NCBI GenBank assembly: GCA_022616435.1
Contig: JAKEET010000059.1
Coordinates: forward strand, 1-50,422
Source: Gemmataceae bacterium
GTDB lineage: Bacteria; Planctomycetota; Planctomycetia; Gemmatales; Gemmataceae
DNA length: 50,422 bases
Direction: 5' to 3'
The notes under the pieces were generated by a model, which did no database searches, was not told where the DNA came from, and saw only the letters and a list, made by a program, of their open reading frames with translations. Positions 24,890 through 36,143 of the stretch are shown one piece after another; the first letter of the stretch is position 1; each line of letters begins with the position of its first letter. The position numbers and the translations under genes were made by a program.

Positions 24890-25041
24890 TTTCGGCTTCC
24901 ATTTTGCGTGTCGGAGTGTGAGAATACGCGTCGCCCCTTGGCAATCGCCCGGCCGCCTCCTACATTGAACCCCAACGTCGAAGGTGTCCATTACTTTATC
25001 TGGTGGCAGAGAGTCGCAGCGGCGGAGACACGAGGACCGCA

Positions 25042-25311
25042 ATGTCGATCACCAAGGACCGCAAGACCGAAATCATCGATCAGTACCGGGTCAAGGCCAG
25101 CGACACTGGCTCGCCCGAGGTGCAAATCGCCCTGCTCACCGCTCGCATCAACGAGCTCACCGAGCACTTGCGGACGCACAAGAAGGACTACGCCAGCCGG
25201 CGCGGTCTGCTGATGATGGTCAGCAAGCGGTCCGGTCTTCTGAATTACCTCCGCAGCAAGGATCGCAATCGGTACCTGTCCGTGATCAACCGCCTGGGTC
25301 TGCGCAAGTAA
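25042..25311 (+). CDS. rpsO: 30S ribosomal protein S15
   Basis: 89 residues, exact family length. It shows the S15 pattern [23 protein letters not shown] in two pieces, then [18 protein letters not shown] and a YLRSKD...[12 protein letters not shown] ending. S15 binds helix 22 of 16S rRNA early in 30S assembly. The start at 25042 was taken instead of an in-frame ATG-less extension because MSITKDRK is the usual N-terminus; GAGGA lies 8 bases upstream. It precedes pnp by 124 bp, the classic rpsO-pnp pairing. Confidence 0.97.
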   Translation: MSITKDRKTEIIDQYRVKASDTGSPEVQIALLTARINELTEHLRTHKKDYASRRGLLMMVSKRSGLLNYLRSKDRNRYLSVINRLGLRK

Positions 25312-25435
25312 CCCCAGCCCGCGGCCGGCGACCTCCGGTCGCCCATGTCCGATCTTGCCTTCGCGGCGCGGCTTCCTGCCTGGCTCAACGCGTCTCCCGG
25401 CCACATGCCGGGCCGCGATCGAAGGAGTGTGTTCC

Positions 25436-27832
<2,397 letters not shown>

Positions 27833-27835
27833 CCC

Positions 27836-27910
27836 GCCGCTTGCGGCTTAGCGTTCGCTGCGAACGTCCGAATCTCGACTTTCACTCCGAACGCTAAGCC
27901 GCAAAGCGGC
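27836..27910. repeat. Long inverted repeat behind pnp, possible terminator
   Basis: Left arm 27836-27857 and right arm 27888-27910 pair over 22 bp with one unpaired base (GCCGCTTGCGGCTTAGCGTT side against its complement). The arms are close to repeats ending AACGCTAAGCCGC that I associate with planctomycete intergenic regions. It starts just after the pnp stop and may terminate transcription, though no T-tract follows. Confidence 0.75.
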
Positions 27911-28078
27911 CGTGTCGAGCGGCAAGCGGAACAATTTTTCGGCAATTCTGTCGCAATTCCCTCCGCGACCGGGTAAACTTCTGGTAACGTACTTCCTACC
28001 CCCTAGCTGCCCGACGGCTCGCCGTTGGTTCCTCCCCAGGTTCGCCTGTTCCTCGACAGATGCTCATCGGAGGCTGTT

Positions 28079-30559
28079 ATGCTCCTTCGCCGTTCAACGC
28101 TTCTCGGTGTCGTCCTCGCCATCGCCGCCACGCCGGCCGGCGCCGCCGTCCCCACCGATGCGGCAGCCAGGGCCAAGGTCATCGGCCAGCCGAAGGCGCT
28201 CCAGGTCCAGCCCGCCACGATCCTTCTCAACGGTCCGCGCTCGCAGCAGCAACTGGTGGTGACCGCCACGTATGCCGACGGGGCCGTTCGCGATCTGACC
28301 GCTTTCGCCGAGTTTGCCGTGGAAGGCGATGCCGTCGCCGTCAATGACGAGCGCGTGGCGCTGCCCAAGAAGAACGGCGCCGCCACGGTCGTCGTCAAGG
28401 CCGGCGGGCAAACGGTCAAGGCAGCGGTCAACGTGAAGGACCTCGACAAGCCGTCGCCCGTCAGCTTCCGCAACGACGTCATCGCCGCCCTCAACGTCGG
28501 CGGCTGCAACTCGGGCGCCTGCCACGGCACCCCCAGCGGCAAGAACGGCTTCAAGCTCAGCCTGCGCGGCTACGACCCGCCTGCCGATTACTTGCAACTG
28601 ACGCGCGACGTCCTCGGCCGTCGCACCGACCGCCAGGGCGCGGCCAGCCTGTTGATCCTCAAAGCGCTGGGCCGCGTGCCACACGAAGGCAGCGTCCGCT
28701 TCCCGGCGAGCAGCGTGCCGGCGCAGGCCATCATCGCCTGGTTCAAGGAAGGCCTGCAAGACGACGCCCCCCCCGTGGTCAAGAAAGTCGAAGTCCTCCC
28801 CGGCGGCCGCACGCTCAACGATCCGGCCCGCTGGCAGCAACTCAGCGTCAGCGCCACGTTCTCCAACGGCGCGATCCGCGACGTGACCCGGTTGACGGTC
28901 TTTTCGTCGAGCGATCCGGCCATCGCCTCGGTCGACGCCAACGGCTTTGTCGAGTTCAATCAATCCGGCGAGGTGGCGATCCTGTGCCGCTATCTCGAAG
29001 AGCTGGTGCCGGTCCGCCTGATGTACCTCGAGCCCAAGCCCGGCTTCCAGTGGTCCAACCCGCCCGAACACAACTACATCGACACCCACGCGTTCGCCAA
29101 GCTCAAGCTGCTCAACATCCTGCCGTCCGAGCTGTGCACCGATCAGGAGTTCATCCGCCGCGCCTACATGGACGTGTGCGGCGTGCTCCCCTCGGCCGAG
29201 GAAACCAGGACGTTTCTGGAGAGCAAGGACCCGCAGAAGCGCGCCAAGCTGGTCGATGAGCTGCTCGAACGTCCGGAGTACGCCGACCTGTGGACCCTGA
29301 AATGGGCCGACGTGTTCCGCAGCACCCGCAAGACCATCCAGCTCAAGGGGACGCACGTGTTCCAGAAGTGGCTGCGCAGCCACATCGACCAGAACACGCC
29401 CTTGAACGCGGTCATTCACGAGGTCATCACCGCCGGCGGCAGCACCTTCGCCAACCCGCCGGCCAACTACTACCGCATCGCCAAGGAGCCGACCGCGCTG
29501 GCCGAGACGACGGCCCAGCTCTTCTTCGGCATCCGCATGCAGTGCGCCAAGTGCCACAACCATCCGTTCGAGCGCTGGACGCAGGACGACTACTACAGCT
29601 TCGCCGCGTTCTTTGCCCGCGTGAAGCTGCGCAAGGACCCGGTGGAGCCAACGACGCCGCAGAAGAAGGACGGCGCCGAATACGTCTACGTGGATCGCGC
29701 CGGCGAGGTGACCCAGCCGCGCACCAGCCAGCAGATGCAGCCAAAGTTCATGGGCGGGCCGATCGCCAAGGTCGCGCCCGGCAAGGACCGCCGCGAGGCC
29801 CTGGCTGCCTGGATGACCTCGGCCGAGAACCCGTTCGTGCCGAGGTCGGTCGTCAACCGCATCTGGTATCACTTGATGGGCAAGGGCATTGTCGATCCGG
29901 TCGACGACTTCCGCGATTCGAATCCGTCGGCCAACGACGAACTATTGGACGCCCTGGCGAAGGACTTCGTCGCCAAGGGCTTCGACGCCAAGCATCTGAT
30001 CCGGACCATCATGAACTCGCGAACCTACCAGCTCAGCGCCATGACCAACGACTTCAACAAGGACGACAACAAGTACTTCTCGCACGCCGTCACCAAGCTG
30101 CACTCGGCCGAGACGCTGTTCGACGCCCTGTGCCACGTGACCGAGGTGCCGGAGAAGTTCGCCGGCCACGCCCTGGGCACGCGCGCCGTGCAGTTGCCGG
30201 ACGGCGAGGTCAACCACCCGTTCCTCAAGACGTTCGGCCAGCCGGCCCGCGAGCTGGCCTGCGAGTGCGAGCGTGAAAGCGACAGCAACCTGGCGCAGGC
30301 GCTCCAGCTCATCAACGGCCCCTCGGTCAACGATCGCCTGCGCAACCCGAACAACCGCATCGGCAAGCTGCTGGCCGCCAAGAAGACCGACACCGAGATT
30401 CTGGAGGAGCTGTTCCTGGTGTCGCTGTCGCGCCAGCCGACCTGGGATGAAGCCAAGGCAATGCTCGACCACGTCGCCCGGTCGATGGAGAAGCGCAAGG
30501 CGTGGGAAGACGTGCACTGGGCGCTGATCAACTCGAAGGAATTCCTGTTCCGGCATTGA
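28079..30559 (+). CDS. Planctomycete DUF1549/DUF1553 protein with Ig-like domains and cytochrome-type motifs
   Basis: 826 residues. A signal peptide (ending TPAGA) leads into an Ig-like BIG2 domain (residues ~40-130), a GGCNSGACHG motif near 143-150 typical of the planctomycete cytochrome-like region, a second Ig-like domain (~240-320), then DUF1549 (from ~345, LLNILPSELCTDQEFIRRAY) with CAKCHNHPFERW (CxxCH haem-binding pattern) near 500, and DUF1553 at the end. These proteins are abundant in planctomycetes and thought to be exported; their function is not settled. GGAGG five bases before ATG decides the start. The usual DUF1501 partner gene is not adjacent. Confidence 0.92.
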   Translation: MLLRRSTLLGVVLAIAATPAGAAVPTDAAARAKVIGQPKALQVQPATILLNGPRSQQQLVVTATYADGAVRDLTAFAEFAVEGDAVAVNDERVALPKKNGAATVVVKAGGQTVKAAVNVKDLDKPSPVSFRNDVIAALNVGGCNSGACHGTPSGKNGFKLSLRGYDPPADYLQLTRDVLGRRTDRQGAASLLILKALGRVPHEGSVRFPASSVPAQAIIAWFKEGLQDDAPPVVKKVEVLPGGRTLNDPARWQQLSVSATFSNGAIRDVTRLTVFSSSDPAIASVDANGFVEFNQSGEVAILCRYLEELVPVRLMYLEPKPGFQWSNPPEHNYIDTHAFAKLKLLNILPSELCTDQEFIRRAYMDVCGVLPSAEETRTFLESKDPQKRAKLVDELLERPEYADLWTLKWADVFRSTRKTIQLKGTHVFQKWLRSHIDQNTPLNAVIHEVITAGGSTFANPPANYYRIAKEPTALAETTAQLFFGIRMQCAKCHNHPFERWTQDDYYSFAAFFARVKLRKDPVEPTTPQKKDGAEYVYVDRAGEVTQPRTSQQMQPKFMGGPIAKVAPGKDRREALAAWMTSAENPFVPRSVVNRIWYHLMGKGIVDPVDDFRDSNPSANDELLDALAKDFVAKGFDAKHLIRTIMNSRTYQLSAMTNDFNKDDNKYFSHAVTKLHSAETLFDALCHVTEVPEKFAGHALGTRAVQLPDGEVNHPFLKTFGQPARELACECERESDSNLAQALQLINGPSVNDRLRNPNNRIGKLLAAKKTDTEILEELFLVSLSRQPTWDEAKAMLDHVARSMEKRKAWEDVHWALINSKEFLFRH

Positions 30560-30757
30560 GGCATGGTTCAAAGTCGAGTGCCTGAAGGTAACACTGCTGC
30601 GTGTGTGTGTAAGCCGTGCAATGCAATCTATCAAGTCCATTCTCCATAAGGGGTTGTGGAAAACGATTGATTGCAGCGCAATCCAATCTCATCCACGAGC
30701 TTGCAACCCTGCTTTGAACCAGGCCGGCATTGATTATTGGAGTTGAAGGATAGACGT

Positions 30758-30820
30758 ATGAAGGCCAAGAACTTTCGGAAATGTCCAAATTGTGGATCAA
30801 CCGGTGGGTGGACGCACTGA
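30758..30820 (+). CDS. Possible 20-residue zinc-ribbon-like small protein
   Basis: A short frame, MKAKNFRKCPNCGSTGGWTH, with a CPNCG knuckle and AAGGA seven bases before its ATG. It may be a genuine microprotein or the surviving start of a longer zinc-ribbon gene, since only one Cys pair is left. The 273-bp gap it lies in (30560-30832) is less GC-rich than its surroundings and holds nothing else I can name. Confidence 0.3.
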   Translation: MKAKNFRKCPNCGSTGGWTH

Positions 30821-30832
30821 GCCATCATCCTG

Positions 30833-31210
30833 TTAGTGCAGTTCCGCAATGATGCAACCGACCTGTTCGAAAAGGAAAGCCGCTGTACTGCCATGAAGTT
30901 CCGATCCGCAAGCATCGCTCTCGACGCTTTTCGTTAACTCGTGCAACACCGTTCCGTCCTCGCGAGCCACATCGGCCGCAATAAGGCACTGTGGTCCATT
31001 GGTTCGGCACTCGACAGACACATCGACTTGGTGTTCGTCTTTCGGATTGCTGAAACGCGCCACAACCCACCAGGCAAACGCATCGTTTGAGCCATGGTGA
31101 ATCCGGCATTGGACGCCGGGAACGCTTGCTCGAACCTGCGCGGCCAAACGTTGCAGCACTTCCTCTACCTGAGTCTGGGCTGGATTTGCAACAAGTGGCG
31201 TGGTGCTCAT
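30833..31210 (-). CDS. Hypothetical protein
   Basis: 125 residues, unrecognised. The predicted protein is soluble, with a helical N-terminus (VEEVLQRLAAQVRASVPGV), alternating strands in the middle (CRIHHGSNDAFAWWVVARF, HQVDVSVECR) and a helical, slightly acidic C-terminus. GAGGAG seven bases upstream supports the start at 31210. Lower GC than its neighbours, like the gap beside it, suggests a more recent arrival. The pattern could be a small chaperone-like or immunity-type fold, but nothing allows a functional call. Confidence 0.65.
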   Translation of the reverse strand: MSTTPLVANPAQTQVEEVLQRLAAQVRASVPGVQCRIHHGSNDAFAWWVVARFSNPKDEHQVDVSVECRTNGPQCLIAADVAREDGTVLHELTKSVESDACGSELHGSTAAFLFEQVGCIIAELH

Positions 31211-31254
31211 TTCGGTCTCCTCACGGTATCCAGGGCTTGCCGCAAGGTGTTGCG

Positions 31255-31521
31255 CTAGTCCGTCTCCCCCAATTCATACTGCCCTTGCCCGGCCTTCTTC
31301 AGCTTCCCCTGCCGGACCAGCTCGTCCCACACCGCCTGCGGAAACTGGTTCGGCGGCGAGATCGCGACGATGGCCGACCCCTGGCCGCTCGTGGTCGGCC
31401 GGCGGCTCAGCTTCGACTCATCCTCGAGGCGCGTCACCTTCAGCCGTTTCTTGAACGCTTTGAACGCGGCCTTCAGGTCTTCTTTGCTCGGCTGGCTCGA
31501 GGATGGCAGCGGCTCGGACAT
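31255..31521 (-). CDS. Hypothetical protein, planctomycete-type small basic/hydrophilic
   Basis: 88 residues. It has a Ser/Pro-rich start, a helical Lys-rich segment (DLKAAFKAFKKRLKVTRLED), then IVAISPPNQFPQAVWDELVRQ and a short GQGQYELGETD tail. The second half looks like a winged-helix-type unit. I recall similar short proteins in planctomycete genomes but know no function. It is divergent from the kinase gene. The longer upstream frame to 31773 would overlap the kinase start on the other strand and is rejected. Confidence 0.65.
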   Translation of the reverse strand: MSEPLPSSSQPSKEDLKAAFKAFKKRLKVTRLEDESKLSRRPTTSGQGSAIVAISPPNQFPQAVWDELVRQGKLKKAGQGQYELGETD

Positions 31522-31560
31522 GGCGGGTCTCCACGAATGACGCGGACAGCGTCGCACGGC

Positions 31561-31566
31561 TAGAAT
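31561..31566 (+). promoter_or_regulatory. Candidate -10 (TAGAAT) for the kinase gene
   Basis: TAGAAT lies about 145 bp before the kinase ATG in the 190-bp divergent gap. No convincing -35 is seen. Confidence 0.3.
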
Positions 31567-31711
31567 GTAAACCGTGGAACGAGCTTTGACAACCCTTGAC
31601 AGCCGACCAGCAAGGGCCCGTCGGTGCGAGGCAGATTTCGTGTGACATTCTCGCGTTCTTTGGCCCCAATGAACAAGGCAAAGACCAAACACGGCGCCGC
31701 GAGGGTCGGCC

Positions 31712-34700
31712 ATGGGCGATTCCGACAGCAAGGTTTCCAAACGCACGGTTTCCGGGGCCGCGCTGGCCGACACCGGGACATTTGTACCCGACGAGCCAGC
31801 CTCGGAGGAGCTGGTCGCGATTCTCGATCGCTACATGGCCGACCTGCAAGACGGCAGGGCGCCCGACCGGGCCCGCCTGCTGGGCGACCATCCGGAGCTG
31901 GCGGCCCAGCTCGAAGCGTGTCTGGCGGGCATCGACTTCATTCACCGCGCCGCCCAGACGCCGCACCAGCTCGGCGACTTTCGCATCGTCCGCGAGGTCG
32001 GCCGGGGCGGCATGGGCGTCGTCTACGAAGCGGAGCAGTTATCGCTCAAGCGAAAGGTCGCTCTGAAGGTGTTGCGCTACGGCGGACCGGCCGACAACGA
32101 GGCCTTGCAGCGCTTCCAGCGCGAGGCGGAAACCGTCGGCGCCCTGCACCACAGCAACATCGTCCCGGTTCACGCGTTCGGCTGCGAGCACGGCGTCCAT
32201 TACTACGCGATGCAGTTCATCGAAGGCCAGAGCCTGGCGGCGGTCCTCGAAGAAAAACGAAGCGAGGCAAGCGCAAGCATGGACGCCAAACAGATCGCAC
32301 GCTGGGGAATGCAGGCCGCCGAGGCGCTCGCCTACGCGCACCAGCGCGGCATCGTGCACCGCGACATCAAGCCGTCGAACCTGCTGCTCGCCAACGAGGG
32401 AACGATCTGGCTGAGCGACTTCGGCCTCGCCCGCCGCCTGGACGAGGTCGCCCTGACCTTGACCGGCGCGCTTTTGGGCACGCCGCGGTACATGAGCCCG
32501 GAACAGGCCGCGGCCCTGAAGCAGCCCGTCGATCATCGCAGCGACATCTACAGCCTCGGGGCGACGCTGTACGAGCTGGCGACGGGCCGGCCGGTCTTCG
32601 ACGCCGCCACACCTCATGCGGTCGTGCATCAAATCCTCAACAGCGAGCCGTTGCCGCCGCGGCGTCTGAACCCTGATGTGCCACGCGACCTTGAGACCAT
32701 CATCCTCAAGTGCATCGCCAAGGACCCGGCCCGCCGCTATGCGAGCGCCGGCGAGTTGGCGGAGGACCTGCGCTCTTTCACGCTCGACCGGGCCATCAAG
32801 GCTCGGCGTCCGAGCCTGGCGGTGCGCACGGCGCGCTGGCTCAAGAAGCAACGCAAGAGCGCGGCGCTCGCGGCCGGCGGAGCGGTCGCGGCCGTGCTGC
32901 TCGTGATCGGCATTCTGACCTGGCGCGACTGGCAACTTCGATCGCGGCTGGGGCACGTGGCGCTGACGAGCGAAGGCGCTTCGCTGGTCGCCGAGATTCT
33001 CGACGACAACGACGATCTCGTCGTGCCGCAGTTCACGGCGCCGACGCAGCAGCCGGTCGCCGTGCCGGCGGGTCGGTATCGGCTGCGGCTGTCGACGCCG
33101 GGCCGTCTGAGCGAGACCTACGATCTGCTTGTCGAGCAGGGCATCGAGAGCCGCTTCGACATCGGCCCCGGCGACCGCCACCTGTGGCCGCCCGTCGGCG
33201 TGTCGGCCGGCTGCGAGATCGTCGAGCTCGACGGCCGGGCGGACGTGTTTCTCGTTGACAAGGAAGGGATGCGCCGCGTCGACGGCCGCACGGGCAAAGA
33301 TCTCTGGCAGCGCAGTCTCGCGAAGAAAGACCAGCCGGCCATGGCGGACGACAAACGCTACGATTGGTCCAAGATGGTCGGCAGCAACTGGACTGGCGCC
33401 TCGTGCCTGGGACTGCCCCACGGTCTTCAGCCGTGGCTGGCCCGTCCGGCCCAGCGGCCAAGCAATCCCGAGACCGACGAGCGCGCTCTGGTCTGGGCGA
33501 GCAAGTTGCCCGGCGGCCTCTACCAATCGCCGCCGTGGCTGCTGCCGGTCTCGATCCGGGACGGCAGCGTGCCCTGGTGGTTTCAGGCAGAACAGAAGCT
33601 CAAGGAAATCCCGGGAGGCCCTGGGCAACCCGATGCCATCGTCAGCCGCACGGGACAGATCGTGATCCCGCCACTGCTCGAAGATGCCGACGGCGACGGC
33701 GTGGCGGACGTGATCGTTGTCGTCGCTTCATCACGAAATATCGATCCACCACCCAGGATCGAGGCCTACTCCGGCAAGACCGGGCAGTCGCTGTGGCGCT
33801 ACCATCTGGCGCCTGCGCCGAAGCTCGAGCTGGATGTCCAGTACGACATGAGACATGCCGCCAAGGTCGTCGGCGCCGGCAACGAGCGGCGCATCCTGGC
33901 GGCGATCGATCGCCGCATGGTGGAGTTGGACCCGCGGACGGGCAAGGAGACGGCCCCGGTTCGCGACCTGGGTTTCTTCCCATGGACGACTCCCGTCCTG
34001 GCCGACCTGGCCGATTCCAAGGCGCAGCAGACCTATCATGTCGCCCCGCCCTTGCCGATTGGCGACCTCGACGGCGACGGCGTCGGCGACGTGGTCGTCT
34101 TTCGTCCCAGCACCTGGCATCGGCCGCCGACGACGCCGCCTCTGCAAGCGTATTCCGGCAAGGATGGCCGTCGGCTCTGGCAGGCCGATAGCGTCCTGGG
34201 CACACATGGTCCCCGACAGCCCGCCTCGTGGTGCACCTTCCTGCAGTGCCGCGATCTCGACGGCGACGGCCGCCCAGAAGTGATCTGCGTCTACCTCCTC
34301 GGCGAGACCAACAGTCACGAGCAAACCGGCTGGCTGGCTGTCCTGGCCGGCCGCGGCGGGTCGGTCCTCTGGAAACAGCAGCTCGGCGGCATGCTCGAAC
34401 GCTCGGGCGATGGCCGGGGCCCGCGCAAGCCGCTCGGCAATATCCTGCAGGCGCCGATCCTGACCGACGTCAACAACGACAGCGTCATCGATATCGTGGC
34501 GACCATCGAGTCGAACCGGCGAGTCGAGCTTTGCGCTTGCGACGGACGCCATGGCCGGATCATTTGGCGCGTGCCCGTGTCCGGCGAATACGCCGTTCGC
34601 GAAGGCGGCGGCAGGACGCTCGTGGTTGCTTCCATAGGTCCGCCCGGCGACGCGCCTCCCAACTTCGATCGCCACTACCACAAGATCTCTGTCCTCGACA

Positions 34701-35311
34701 TGCGCGACGGCCGGGAAACCGGGCCGTGGCAAAGCGCCCCCGGCCGCTTCACCAATGAGGGCCGGTTCGTCGTCACGGCGACCTTCGAGAGGAACGGCTC
34801 TCGCTCGATTTGCCTGTTGTTGCGGCCGTCGGGACGCGCGACTGTGCCGCAGGTGGTCGTGCTGTCACCCAAGGGCGAACTGGTGCAGACGCTGGACCCG
34901 GGCGCGACCCGTGCGGCCTTCGACGGCATGGGCTTGTGGAGCCGCGATCTGACCGGCGACGGCAAGGACGAGCTGCTCCTGGACCACGACGGCAAGCTGC
35001 ACGCTTTCAGCGCCGGCCCGGACGGTCAGCTCGCCGCCAAGCCGCTGTGGCGATGGCCCCTGCCGCGCGGCCAGGGCGATGTGCTGGACGTGCTCGCTGC
35101 GAACGATCAGCGGCCGGCCATCGTCGCGGTTCGCTGTGGGAACAGCGTCCACGGCCTCGACGGCCCGACCGGAAAACAGCTCTGGCGCCGCGACGGCCCC
35201 GGACGTCCGCAGCGCGTGACCGAGGATGCCGGCGGGCAAGTGCGCGTCCTGTTCCACGACAACCGGCCCGAAAGCACGATCGAACGCTGCGTGAGCGCCG
35301 TTCGCCGGTGA
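31712..35311 (+). CDS. Transmembrane Ser/Thr protein kinase with FG-GAP/PQQ-like beta-propeller exterior
   Basis: 1199 residues. The N-terminal ~80 residues (LDRYMADLQDGRAPDRARLL) are a segment common in planctomycete kinases. The kinase domain runs ~90-350: GRGGMG loop at 97-102, catalytic Lys119, HRDIKPSN at 216-223, DFG at 236-238. A single membrane helix at ~384-403 (ALAAGGAVAAVLLVIGILTW) separates it from a ~790-residue exterior. That part holds at least five Asp-rich calcium-binding-like FG-GAP/VCBS turns (DADGDGVADV, DLDGDGVGDV, DLDGDGRPEV, LTGDGKDEL and a VNNDSVIDI variant) mixed with PQQ-like repeats (RTGKDLWQR, KTGQSLWRY, PTGKQLWRR). It probably senses an extracytoplasmic ligand. 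The sigma factor gene follows 78 bp downstream. Confidence 0.92.
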   Translation: MGDSDSKVSKRTVSGAALADTGTFVPDEPASEELVAILDRYMADLQDGRAPDRARLLGDHPELAAQLEACLAGIDFIHRAAQTPHQLGDFRIVREVGRGGMGVVYEAEQLSLKRKVALKVLRYGGPADNEALQRFQREAETVGALHHSNIVPVHAFGCEHGVHYYAMQFIEGQSLAAVLEEKRSEASASMDAKQIARWGMQAAEALAYAHQRGIVHRDIKPSNLLLANEGTIWLSDFGLARRLDEVALTLTGALLGTPRYMSPEQAAALKQPVDHRSDIYSLGATLYELATGRPVFDAATPHAVVHQILNSEPLPPRRLNPDVPRDLETIILKCIAKDPARRYASAGELAEDLRSFTLDRAIKARRPSLAVRTARWLKKQRKSAALAAGGAVAAVLLVIGILTWRDWQLRSRLGHVALTSEGASLVAEILDDNDDLVVPQFTAPTQQPVAVPAGRYRLRLSTPGRLSETYDLLVEQGIESRFDIGPGDRHLWPPVGVSAGCEIVELDGRADVFLVDKEGMRRVDGRTGKDLWQRSLAKKDQPAMADDKRYDWSKMVGSNWTGASCLGLPHGLQPWLARPAQRPSNPETDERALVWASKLPGGLYQSPPWLLPVSIRDGSVPWWFQAEQKLKEIPGGPGQPDAIVSRTGQIVIPPLLEDADGDGVADVIVVVASSRNIDPPPRIEAYSGKTGQSLWRYHLAPAPKLELDVQYDMRHAAKVVGAGNERRILAAIDRRMVELDPRTGKETAPVRDLGFFPWTTPVLADLADSKAQQTYHVAPPLPIGDLDGDGVGDVVVFRPSTWHRPPTTPPLQAYSGKDGRRLWQADSVLGTHGPRQPASWCTFLQCRDLDGDGRPEVICVYLLGETNSHEQTGWLAVLAGRGGSVLWKQQLGGMLERSGDGRGPRKPLGNILQAPILTDVNNDSVIDIVATIESNRRVELCACDGRHGRIIWRVPVSGEYAVREGGGRTLVVASIGPPGDAPPNFDRHYHKISVLDMRDGRETGPWQSAPGRFTNEGRFVVTATFERNGSRSICLLLRPSGRATVPQVVVLSPKGELVQTLDPGATRAAFDGMGLWSRDLTGDGKDELLLDHDGKLHAFSAGPDGQLAAKPLWRWPLPRGQGDVLDVLAANDQRPAIVAVRCGNSVHGLDGPTGKQLWRRDGPGRPQRVTEDAGGQVRVLFHDNRPESTIERCVSAVRR

Positions 35312-35389
35312 ACAGGCGCGAATGATCGCCAAGCCCCGGGATGAGCGCAGCGATTCCCGCGGGTCTGCGCGACATCCGGAAACCAAAGC

Positions 35390-36022
35390 ATGGACCAGCC
35401 GTCTTCGCCCCTGCGATTGCTCGAAGCGCTGCGGCGCGGCGACGCCGGCGTCGCGGACCGGATCCTGGCGCATTACCGGCCCTGGCTCCAGCTGCTGGCG
35501 CGCCTGCAGACGGAGCCGCGCTACCAGAGCAAGTTCGATCCGTCCGACATCGTCCAGCAGACGCTGCTCGAAGCCCATCGCGATCTGCACCAGTTTCGCG
35601 GCGCCACCGACGCGGAGCTGGCCGTCTGGCTGCGGCAGATCCTGGCCCACGTCGTGGCCCACGAGATGCGCCGCTACCAGGGCACGCAACGGCGCGACCT
35701 GGATCGCGAGGTGTCGATCGATCAGCAGCTCACCGAGTCGTCGCGTCGCCTGGGCGACATCCTGGCGGGCCCCGTCACGTCCCCCAGCGAGCACGCCCTG
35801 CGGCACGAACGCGAGCGGCTGCTGGCGGAGGTGCTCGATCGACTGCCGGCGGACTATCGCGAGGTGATCGTGCTGCGCAGCTTGCAGAACCTGCCGCACG
35901 AGGAAGTCGCCGAACGCATGGGCCGCACCGTCGGCGCCGTGCGCATGCTCTGGGCTCGAGCCCTGGCCCGACTGCGCGAGGAGCTGACGCGCCTGGGAAT
36001 CGCCGGCGACGACAACGCGTGA
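35390..36022 (+). CDS. ECF-type RNA polymerase sigma factor
   Basis: 210 residues with no signal peptide. Region 2 spans roughly 10-100 (DPSDIVQQTLLEAHRDLHQF is the sigma2.2-like helix) and region 4 covers ~145-200 (LPADYREVIVLRSLQNLPHEEVAERMGRT, a helix-turn-helix). No anti-sigma factor is adjacent; instead a Ser/Thr kinase gene lies upstream, the arrangement of planctomycete kinase-linked ECF groups, where control is thought to involve phosphorylation. The linker at ~105-140 is longer than in short ECFs. Target promoters cannot be read from this window. Confidence 0.92.
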   Translation: MDQPSSPLRLLEALRRGDAGVADRILAHYRPWLQLLARLQTEPRYQSKFDPSDIVQQTLLEAHRDLHQFRGATDAELAVWLRQILAHVVAHEMRRYQGTQRRDLDREVSIDQQLTESSRRLGDILAGPVTSPSEHALRHERERLLAEVLDRLPADYREVIVLRSLQNLPHEEVAERMGRTVGAVRMLWARALARLREELTRLGIAGDDNA

Positions 36023-36143
36023 ACCTCGCGCGGCATTGACTGGTTGCCCATAAGAAACGAATGTAAAACGTTGCATGTCAGCCAGAATGGTGCCCGGTAT
36101 CTCAGCCCATTCCATGGAACGAAACCGCAACTCGGAGCATCCC

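Noticed and set aside
24890..25041. An S15-type autoregulatory pseudoknot in the rpsO leader
   Set aside because: The leader contains GGCGGAG-like pieces but I could not build a convincing pairing by eye; it needs a covariance search.
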